From Ettlia oleoabundans (taxonomy: Eukaryota > Chlorophyta > Chlorophyceae > Chlamydomonadales): 12,148 bases of DNA. Every line of letters begins with the position of its first letter. Within the stretch, counting starts at the first letter, position 1. Positions 1-8,400 of this stretch are shown here, in pieces. Location: the NCBI GenBank assembly GCA_019693395.1, contig JAAMXP010003707.1, positions 1 to 12,148 of the forward strand, in the 5' to 3' direction. The translations under genes and the position numbers were made by a program. Under the pieces are notes generated by a model, which saw only the letters and a list, made by a program, of their open reading frames with translations, did not search any database and was not told the origin of the DNA.

Positions 1-1298
1 CCCACCCACCCGGGAACAGCTCCACCTCCTCTGGCCGCTTGGGCGCCAGCGGCGGCAGTGCCCCCGGCAGCACATCCAGCCCAGCAATGGGCACGTCCAC
101 AATGCCCAGCTCAGCCTGGGCCTCGGTGCGGATGTCCTCAAGCTTCTTGGCCTGACACAAGCGTGGGTGCGGGGTGTGGGCGGCGTGAGAAGGTGCTGTG
201 TGTCACTGTAAAGGATATATGCGTTTGGGCTGGGGGATCACACGCATGCATGCACGCAGAAGAAGCATGGTGTGGCATAAAAGCAGGCCAACAGAAGGGC
301 CGGGCGACAGCGGGATGAAGCAGAGGCCCTCAGGCAGGTAGCCGTGTTGAGCAGCACTGTGCGCGTCCCCTCACCGTGAACGTCTCCCTGCGAGCCACCC
401 AGTGCTGCGCCCTGAGCTCCAGCACATCCCGCACCACAAAGCGGATGCGCGCGGCATACGCCTTGGAGCCAGCCAGGCGCTCCAGCTGGCGGAAGGCGGC
501 GTCTAGCCGCGCCTTGCCCTTGGCGCTCTTCTCCAGCTCGGCACCAGCTGTGGAAAGAAGCTCGCACACCGCCTGCAAGCAGGAAGCAGGAAAGGGAACG
601 GGTGGGGACATGGTGAATCGGGTGCTGGCGGTGAAGTCCCGGGGAGTAATACAGGAAAAAATTAGCAAGGGGTGGCAGCGCAAGCAAAGGCAGGTCCCAG
701 TTGCAATTTCGACTGGCAAATAGATTACACCTGCAGCAGGGAAGCACTTCAGTTGCGTTCCCTCCCCCCTCCTCTCAAACAACAAGTAAGATGAGTGCCC
801 CAAAGCTCAACAACATCAGCAGCGCATGCCTGACCAACACTCATTCACTTCCCCAACAACACGATGCCATTCTACTGACCACAAAATGACCCCCCTGCCC
901 CCTTTCTTTCATCCTCCTCACCTCCACACTGTCCTCTGGTGGGTCATTGTCTGCCCCCCCCAGCAGGTCTGCCAGTATGAGCAGCATGATGCGGTCGTTG
1001 ACCTGCGCCTTGTTGAACAGCTCAGAGATGAGACGGATGTTGCCCAGCAGCCGCTGCTTGGCATGACGCTCAGCCTCCTCACGCTCATCGCCAGACAGAC
1101 GCTTCAACTCCTGCACTCAACTCACAGCACGCCAAGGAAGGGCTGTGTTTCAGGCAGGGAACTGGCACTGAACGGGGGTGTTGCGGTGTTGCACCGAGCC
1201 TCATCCAGACCGCTGGCAGCCGTGGCGGAAAATGTCGCAGGCTGCCACCCTAGGTGATATGGCCGCAAGCCAATTCCGCTGCCTGTCCCGCTGCTGCG

Positions 1299-1330
<32 letters not shown>

Positions 1331-3371
1331 CGCCACCCCACCCCACCTTGCGTGCCTCCTCTGTCGCCTCATACTCCTCCTGGCACGTGTTGGCCAGCAT
1401 CTTTTTGAAGCCGGTGGGCCGGTCCTCGCCTGCAGGCGTCACATGATGCAAAAACAGGGCCAACCATGAGCCGCCACTTTGAGCCGACAGACAACGGGGG
1501 GAGCAGACTTGATAGCTACCAGGCATTGGCAGGGCACGGAAAGGTGGTAACGTGCACAGCAGGCATGCACACAACATAACCAATTTCGCAATGCACACCA
1601 CCAACAGGGTACTCCACAGCGACTTTTGCCCCTTCACAACTTCTGCCTCTCAGCACGGCACCCTAGCAGGACAGGCAGCGAGCAACCAGCGGAAGCTGCA
1701 CATTGTGGCACTAGTGTGGCGTGCACATGGGGCTTCAAAATGCGCTGTGGGTCTAAGAGGGGCACGCACCCGGTGCACTGAACTCTGGCAGCGCTGCATC
1801 CAGCTCGCGGCACAGGTCGGCATACATGGCCACAAACGTGGGCTGCTGCACCGCGTTCTCAAACACCTGGCGGATGGTGCCCTGCAACGCAGGAAGGAAG
1901 GCAGGCAGGCAGGAGGCAGCCCGATGGAAGTGAGACTCAACAACCAACGCAGCAGGCAGTGAGGAGGTGCGCATGTAAGGCACGCATGGGGCAATGGGCG
2001 GCCTGCTCTGGCGCTAAGGAGTACCACTCTCTGCAAGGCATGGCTGATTGGTCCATGCAGCTGCGGCTGCTACCCGGGTTGCCATCAAACAATCTTCTGT
2101 GGACTGCAGCTGTGCTGAGTGCAGTCTGCCGGGTCTGTCACGGAGGAGCAGCATGGCGGTCCCATTGGCACAGCATCCAGCATGCATGCAAGCTGCGCCA
2201 CTACACTCCCCAGGAAGCGCTCTCATGTTGCTGCCAACTTGAAAGTGCAAGATTTGTGCCAGACGGAGCGCAAGAGGGCATGCTGCCTTGCACAAGCCCT
2301 CTGCACCAGCCCAATCACTTCCAAGCTCAGGTTGAGCCTTGCAGATCACCAGAGCCACCCTGGACAGGTAGGCTTGCGTGCACCCACCTGCAGCACCTCA
2401 TAGCCATTGACCATCGGGATGAGCTGGGACAGCAGGCGCTCAAACTTCTCCGGTGTCAGCTTGTTGAGGATTCCCTTGACCTTCCTCAGTGTCTGCTCGC
2501 TGCCCTCAGCAGCAGTGCCAGCGTGCCATGCCGTGCGTCCAATGTCGGTGGCACGCTGAATCTTAGCTGCCTCTGCCGCGCCTGCTGCACTGCTGCTGGC
2601 TGGCTGCTGATCGGGGCGCCACCCGGGCGGTGGCTGCTGCTGCTGCTGCTGCTGCTGGCCAGATGCAGAGGGCGCCGGGGAAGGCGCTGAACGTGCGCGC
2701 CAGTCCCGCTCATCCGCCTCGTCAGCCGCCACACGCTGCAGCAGCTGCTGCTGCTGCTCGCGTGTGGGATCATCTGCTGCCAGCAAAATATCGCTGTTTG
2801 AATACTGCAGCTCTTGAGGTACACGCGTGTACTTCTGCACAGGCAGGAGGCGCAGGGCGCACCGCAGCAGTGGAGCGGGCACAGTGTGCTCAAGCAGCGC
2901 TGTGCTAGTTGGCTGATGATGCAATGATCGATCCTGTGCGCTTTCCGTGGCAATAGTGTTAACGGTGGTTTGCCAAAGAAACAAAACTGCATTGAAATGG
3001 CGCGGGCAGGGGCACCAGTAGTGCCGGCGGGCGGGTGGACGGCAGGCGGCACTGCACCTGCACAAACTTCATCAAGAACTCCCGCGAGTATCGAATAATT
3101 TCGCCAGGAGGCTTCTTCTTGGTGTACTCGCTGGGCGGGTTGGCGGAGCCGGTCTGCAGGTAGACCAGAGGCCGCCATCACCGCATGATCGAGAGAGCTT
3201 GCGCGGCAGCAGCAGGACAGCGGCTGCAGGCATGCAAATGCATCCAAGCGGCCACACCTTATTCTTCAATCCCACGCCCGCTCCTTTTGCGAACCCGGCG
3301 AACGGGTTGGCCCCGCCCGGCCGCAGGCTCAAGGGCCGCAGGCTAATGGTGTCTGTGTCCAATGTCGCCAT
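1..3371 (-). CDS. eIF4G / eIFiso4G-type translation initiation factor, 3' end off the window
   Basis: Scaffold of the cap-binding complex: binds eIF4E, eIF4A and eIF3 to load mRNA on the 40S ribosome in the cytosol. I join eight exons on the minus strand: 3371-3258, 3153-3058, 2834-2388, 1881-1770, 1429-1347, 1110-922, 572-375 and 151-about 10. All phases agree and all introns are GT-AG. Residues 60-66 read YSREFLM, matching the eIF4E-binding pattern YxxxxL(hydrophobic). Residues 130-137 are eight Gln. From about residue 181 to 415 lies a MIF4G domain: KVKGILNKLTPEKF, then VFENAVQQPTFVAMYADLC, FKKMLANTCQEEYE, LLGNIRLISELFNK and RIRFVVRDVLELR. The next exon (AKKLEDIRTEAQAEL) matches the segment that follows MIF4G in the family. 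The short N-terminus, with SLRP repeated, resembles plant eIFiso4G more than long eIF4G. That sub-assignment is inference. The start ATG at 3371 is the first after a TATATATA box. A C-terminal MA3 domain, if present, is outside the window. Confidence 0.92.
1299..1346 (-). repeat. G-rich (GGGGT-like) tract at the start of eIF4G intron 5
   Basis: The plus strand is an uninterrupted run of CCCCA/CCCA-type units. In the minus-strand pre-mRNA this is GTGGGGTGGGGT and so on, beginning at the first base of the intron (1346). There are at least seven runs of three or more G with one- to three-base spacers, enough for a G-quadruplex. Confidence 0.85.
2634..2657 (-). repeat. (CAG)8 tract coding polyglutamine in eIF4G
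   Basis: Eight perfect CTG units on the plus strand read as eight CAG codons (Gln130-137) in the disordered segment between the eIF4E-binding motif and the MIF4G domain. A shorter CAG run codes QQQQ at about residues 97-100. Confidence 0.9.
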
Positions 3372-3494
3372 GCCTGCCCAGTCTGTGCTGCAGGCGAGGC
3401 GGGGAAGGCCCTTGACTAGCTTGGCTGGCCAGGCTGGACCCTCCAAAGACCCAGGCTATTGGCTGGTGGAGTGAATACGTGCTCAATGCATGCT

Positions 3495-3502
3495 TATATA
3501 TA
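3495..3502 (-). promoter_or_regulatory. Putative TATA box of the eIF4G gene
   Basis: TATATATA reads the same on both strands and lies about 125 bp upstream of ATG 3371 on the minus strand. Transcription starting some 30 bp downstream would give a 5' UTR of about 95 nt in which the first in-frame ATG is 3371, which supports that start. The position is inferred from spacing only. Confidence 0.4.
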
Positions 3503-3651
3503 CTTGAATGGGACTTTACTACAGGGCTATGTTGTGTCTTGCGCCGCCACCACCTCACGTGCTCTTTGATCGGCGGAGTGGTGGCAGCATAGGAGGGCAT
3601 CACGCGGCTGGCTGAGTGTGGGGAGCCATGATGCTTACAGCATTCCATGCT

Positions 3652-3656
3652 TTACA
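3652..3656 (-). promoter_or_regulatory. Putative TGTAA poly(A) signal of Mic10
   Basis: TGTAA on the minus strand, 118 bp after the Mic10 stop codon. TGTAA is the usual near-upstream polyadenylation element of green algae. A second copy lies at 3635-3639. Which one is used cannot be told from sequence. Confidence 0.45.
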
Positions 3657-3773
3657 GATTTGAAGTACCCAGATTAAGGGCACCAACAACATGCGCAAGG
3701 GAGCGGCTCCAAATGCATGCCAACTAGATGAGAGGTCAATTCATGGAAGCCGGATGCGGGCGCCAAACATGCA

Positions 3774-4195
3774 TCATTCGCCGGTCTTCTTGCTGCTGCT
3801 GGGTTGCACCCCGAAAATCTCATGAAACATATCCTGGTTTTTCTGATAAGCTGTGCCAATCCCCAAGCCAGCACCAAGCCCAAGGGTGGTTGCGCGAGCA
3901 GTAGGAGCCCCTGCAGAACATAATAAAGCGCAGCCTCAACGTTTACCCGGGGGAGCAGAGCATCTCACGAGCTCCGCAATGGATTGGTGGCAGGCGGCGC
4001 AGGGTGCATGCATGACGGAAGGACTTAGAATTGTAGTGCCTAATTGGCAGCTGTCTGGCACTTACTGAAAAGCAGGAAGCCTGCCACGCCACCAGCTACA
4101 GCGCCGTAGCACAGGCGCCGCACCATCAAGTCTATTGCCTCATCCCAGCGGCGGTCTGCAAAGTGCTGCCTGACTTCGCCTGCAGGTGACGACAT
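3774..4195 (-). CDS. MIC10: Mic10-like MICOS complex subunit (88 aa, two exons)
   Basis: Mic10 oligomerises in the mitochondrial inner membrane and bends it at cristae junctions as a core MICOS subunit. Exon 1 is 4195-4066 and exon 2 is 3910-3774, joined in phase 1 over a 155-bp GT-AG intron. The product is 88 residues, normal for the family (roughly 75-100). Residues 15-27 contain DRRWDEAIDLMVR, like the family's N-terminal RKWD-type helix. The first hydrophobic segment (about 29-43) contains GAVAGGVAG. A short basic loop (RAPTAR) follows. The second hydrophobic segment carries GLGAGLGIG at 54-62, the GxGxGxG signature needed for Mic10 oligomerisation. The tail after it (AYQKNQDMFHE) is also family-like. 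No cleavable presequence is visible, as expected for Mic10. It lies head to tail upstream of the eIF4G gene, 402 bp apart. The assignment rests on motif, topology and size, not on a database hit. Confidence 0.87.
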
Positions 4196-5424
4196 CTTTT
4201 GAGTGGTACGGCCGTCAGGCTGCAGGCTGCAGGCTGTTATTCCGCAGCTGCTGCTGCTGAAACTGCTGGCAGGTCCCTGGCTTCAAAGGCTGGGCAGGTG
4301 CTAGTCAGCAACAAATAGTGCTATTCCAAGATGCCGCCTGCAATCGAAGGATAACCAGAAACATGAATTGACTCGCACATGAGAGAGCATAAGTGCCACA
4401 AACAGGTGCTCCTCGCACCCCCCGCTCGGCCGTGCCGACAGGCCGCTACGGTCCAGCTAGCCGACCAAACGCATTGCTGGTTGTGACTACTGTCTATTTA
4501 GATCACTGCATTAAGGCATGAGTACACCGTGTCGACCTCTTCAGCCTAATTCTGGCCGGGGAACAGCCGAGCAGCTGCCGACCCTTACCTTCTCAACACT
4601 GATCAAGATAGGTGGCGTCTATTGATGACGACAAGGGCCTTGATACGGATGTTGGAAGGCCGGCGGGACTGGACTAGTCAAAGGAGCTACGGACGTGAAT
4701 GCAAACAGCGCAGAAGAATGTGAGGTGCATTCACAGGTATAGGTCGTATTTTGGTCAGTAATTTTCCGCGCTGGGCTGAGGTGCAGCCCTATGACAGGTG
4801 CACGTAGGTGGCGTGACAGGTCAGCGTCAGCATTGTGTGTTACACATGTTGATACGGAGGTGTTGTGGCGCAGTAAGTGGGCGCATTTACAGCGTCCAAT
4901 GTACCTTAGAAGCACGAAAGTGCATTTTAGTAGACAAGGTCGCGGATAACACGAGGTCGTCCGTAAGGGTGGTTAGAACGGTTGGTGAGCATTCCGCGAC
5001 AAATGTGGGTAGGAAGCTAGTGGAAAAAGGACCACTTTCGAGCTGATGACTTATGCAATACGGTTGGTCTGCACCTTGAGGGCGATGAAGGACGGATCAG
5101 GGAAGGTATAAAGCGGCATGGAGGACAGATCGGGAATGTTATGAATTGGGATGAAGGCTGTACTCCAGATTGATTAATATGCTGACGTCGAGCCCAGACA
5201 TTCTACCACGCTGTACAAGACATTCCGTGCCCTGCCATCTCCAGCTGGTTTGGTTTCTAGCCACACCATTGTCAGGCAGCTTGCCGTCTCAGCATCTTCA
5301 CTGCTGATGCTGCAGCTTGTTTGCGCTGCTGCTGTGCTGCTGTTGCCTGCTCCATTGATGCCTTGATTAAGCGCTCAACAACTGCTGCCTTGAGCGCCCA
5401 CAGGACTGCTGCGCCTCCGCTTCT
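4196..5424. other. 1.2-kb intergenic stretch with no supported gene
   Basis: This lies between the stop codon of the secreted-protein gene and the Mic10 start codon. It looks less GC-rich than its surroundings, and I recognise no protein in any frame. Minus-strand TGTAA motifs at 4887-4891 and 4840-4844 could end the upstream transcript, implying a 3' UTR of about 540-585 nt. A good minus-strand donor (AG|GTAAGG, intron starting at 4588) and CTGCAG acceptors near 4232-4220 could form a 5' UTR intron of Mic10; this is inference. An 8-bp inverted repeat is present at 4939-4946 and 4993-5000. Confidence 0.6.
4939..5000. repeat. Short inverted repeat GTCGCGGA / TCCGCGAC
   Basis: Perfect 8-bp arms at 4939-4946 and 4993-5000 with a 46-base loop, in the gene-poor interval. 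ACA follows the distal arm, loosely reminiscent of an H/ACA RNA end, but no full consensus is seen. Confidence 0.35.
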
Positions 5425-8400
5425 CTACCTGTCTTCCTCGCGACACACGCCCTCAGATGCCAGGTCAGCCATCAGCATGAGCTGGCTTGAGTCCAGGTTG
5501 GTGTTGGCAAACACAAACTGGGGGCCAGATGCCAGGTCCTTTAGAGTGGCGTAGTCCACATCACCCGCACCAACCACAACCATCTTGATGCCCCACTGCT
5601 TGGCTGCCTCCGCGGCCTCCAACGTGGGCTGCCGGTCTGTGGGCTTGCCATCGGTGATCAGGACGATAGTGCGGCTCGCCTCTGTGTCCTCATTCAGCAG
5701 CACATCCTGCAAAGAACCAAGTAGCAAACAAGTGAATTGACAAGTACACCTAGCAGCGGTTGAGCTAAGAGGCATGAGCAGCAGCAGGAATGTGTCGGTT
5801 TGGTAAATGTACGGATGTGTCTGCCATGGTTGTGACAATGCCATCCCTCTGTGCGGTGGCAGCAAGTTGTTGTTCGATCAACACCCCAGTTCATTAGCTA
5901 GTCAAGTCTCCACGACAGAGCTGCTGCTGCTGTGGGCAGGCGGCGCCTTTGAGCTTTCAATGCCCTTTCAGTTCCCACCTGGCATGTGCTGATTGCCTGC
6001 GCCATCCAGGTGCCATGTGCCTTGGGTATGGTGTTGACGATGGTGGAGATAATGCTGTTGTCAGTAGCGACCTCGGCACCGGTGGCCTGCACAGAACATG
6101 ATGCAGGTTACTTGGTAAACGGGTGATACAGGTGCAGTGAGTGAGCTGTCAGCAGTGTTGAACTGGCCCTCTTATGGGCACATAAGAGCAATGCAGTTCA
6201 GGGGCGGAAAGACGGTGCATACACGGTCAGCCTCACATCAATGATCTTTTCGACATCATTGCTAAACCAGAAGACGTCAAACTTGGCGACGGGATCGTTG
6301 ATGCTATACATGATTGAGCGGGCTGCAGCCACCACATCATTCCAGGCATCCACGTTCATGAGAGATTCTGCAGGTGCCGGATGGGGGGCAGAACACTGGG
6401 AAGGAAATCAGGAAGCAGGGAACGTGCCATGGACATGCAGGATGGAGAGGGAAAGGGCAAGCAAAAGCAGAGGCAAGGGCAAAGTAAGAGACAGGCAGGA
6501 CAGACCCGGAGAGCCTTGCAACATGGCAGGCGGTGCTCACCGCAGCCCTGGTGGGGCTCGCAGGTAAGATCAAGGCACCAGCACGTAGGTAGGAAGCAGC
6601 TTTGGTTGGGAAAGACTTACTGGAGCCGTCCAGCAAGAAGCAAACGTTGGCGGAGCACTCCTCAACAACCACGGGCGGGGTGATGGGCGGGGTGCTGGGG
6701 TTGCACGCTCCCTCAATGTTGCTGATGCACACGGTGGCACTGGGTCCTGCACTTGCCGGTACACGTCACACATCCAGGAATGAGTGGCCTTGGAAAGTCC
6801 AGCCCGTGAAGCAGTTCTACACTGAAACTTCCCACGCAGCAACCCCTGCAGCTCAACTGCCATTGATGCTGTGCATGCTGCATCCCTTATCCCACACGCA
6901 GTCGTCAGCCATGCTTGCTTCCCCGCACTGCCCATTTCTCAAGCGAAGCTGTATGGGTTCATGCTGGTGCATCTCGTTGCCTGCTGCATTGCATGCCCGC
7001 AGCAGTTCCAACCCCCTTCCAGCCCGCTCACCCGACCACCAGGGGATAGTGGGCTGCTGAACGCGAATGAACAGGTAGATGGAGATTTCTGCCTTCTCCA
7101 GCTCCTCAACAGGGACCTCAGGAGTGGCAGTAAGCGTGTACTCAACCACTACCTTGATTTGGTCGGCCTGAAAAAGACAAGGAAGGGCGCACAAGGCAAC
7201 ATAAGCAGAGAAGGTGAATATAGGGAGGAGGGAGCTTCAATCTCCAAAATCTGAGATGGCACTTGAAAGCCCAGGCTAGCAACCTTGAAATGCTGCGCAG
7301 TCAAGTCAGGCAGCCTAACGTCAGCCAGCTGCCTGCAGACACCGCACCTGCAGCCTCCTGCGTGAACCCTCCTGCACAACCGAGACGACGTTGATCTGCA
7401 AGCAGGAGGGTAGCCGATGCGCAGCCTTATCAAACCAGCATTTCACGGCCATAACCTTATCGCCTGTAGTTGCTCCTGCCAGGGCACTCACGTCATTTGC
7501 AGGGTAACTCAGCTGTTGCTTCGGTTTACTCTGGTACCACAAACAAACGTGTTACCCCAAGGTGCAGCTCACCTCAATGTTGTCTGTGGTGTATCCCGGG
7601 GGCAGATTGAGTGAGGCCAGTATGGCCTGCTTCAGCTGCTCCTGCTTCAAGGGATCGCTCTCCAGCCCAGCAAGCTCTGCATGCAGGTGAGCCCAGCTGC
7701 ACCTCAAGTGGTTATTAAGTCAAACATGTACAACATGCATGGCTAAGCGCATGAGCGTGAACATTTAGCAGTGTCTGAAGGCCAACCATGGAAGACATCC
7801 GCTGCCAAATGGGCAGCAGCACATTTGCAAATTCTGGGCACTGCCCACCCCGTTGATCCGGTACAGACTGGGTGATGCTCTGTGCTGCCTGCCTACCCTC
7901 GCCACCGGTCATAGTGAGGACGTTTGTGACTGCTCCACTCGTGCCGCTGCCAGTCACTGTCGCAGTGCTGTTGTCATATGTGGAGGGGGGTTTGGGAGAG
8001 CTGGGGGGTGGCGGGGACGCTGATGGCCCAGGCTGGTTTGGCATTGGGGAAGGGATGGTGGGCATGGGGGAAGGAAGGGCAGGTTGATTCACGGGTGGAG
8101 AGTTCCCTGTTGGTTGGTCGAGCGGTGGAGAATTCCCTGTTGGCTGGCCAAGCGGTGGAGAATTCCCGGTTGGCTGGCCAAGCGGTGGGGAAGGGCTGCT
8201 GGGCTGGTCAAGCGGTGGGGAAGGGCCGGTGGGCAGATCAGGAGTGGGAGGAGCGCCTGACGGCTGGTCTGATGATGGTGGCATGCCCGTAATTGGCACT
8301 TCCAGGGAGCACAGCGATTCTGCAAAGCGTGTGGATCGCTCGGCATACTTTGCAGCAATTTCTGCAGCGGTCAGGGCCCGGCTGTAAATCTCCACGGTGC

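Larger units (their letters stand above)
3372..3773. other. Intergenic: Mic10 3' UTR and eIF4G promoter / 5' UTR
   Basis: 402 bp between the Mic10 stop and the eIF4G start codon, both genes on the minus strand. It holds two minus-strand TGTAA motifs near the Mic10 end and a TATATATA element near the eIF4G end. No convincing coding sequence is seen on either strand. Confidence 0.75.

Noticed and set aside
1959..2690. Plus-strand open frame of 243 codons, ending in a Leu/Arg-rich stretch
   Set aside because: Antisense of the eIF4G MIF4G exon and intron 3. The Leu run is the complement of the CAG tract.
2486..3247. Minus-strand open frame of 253 codons with polySer
   Set aside because: A shifted reading of eIF4G exons 2-3 and their introns. 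The phase-consistent frame gives the family motifs.
3372..3446. Upstream extension of eIF4G by 25 residues
   Set aside because: The frame is open but the codon at 3446 is TTG, not ATG. The first in-frame ATG after the TATA element is 3371.
4619..4915. Minus-strand 98-codon frame in the gene-poor interval
   Set aside because: No recognisable motif and no signal peptide or splice partner, and its composition looks random.
4939..5000. H/ACA snoRNA or tRNA gene
   Set aside because: Only an 8-bp stem and a trailing ACA are present. There is no H box with a second hairpin, and no tRNA D/T-loop consensus.
5425..5430. CAG|GTAGAG as a donor extending the vWA protein
   Set aside because: The vWA domain is already complete at this point and the TAG is in frame. 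No downstream exon with domain signal was seen.
8101..8250. 30-bp periodic repeat as a CRISPR array
   Set aside because: The units are contiguous with no spacers, in frame within a coding exon, and in a eukaryotic gene.
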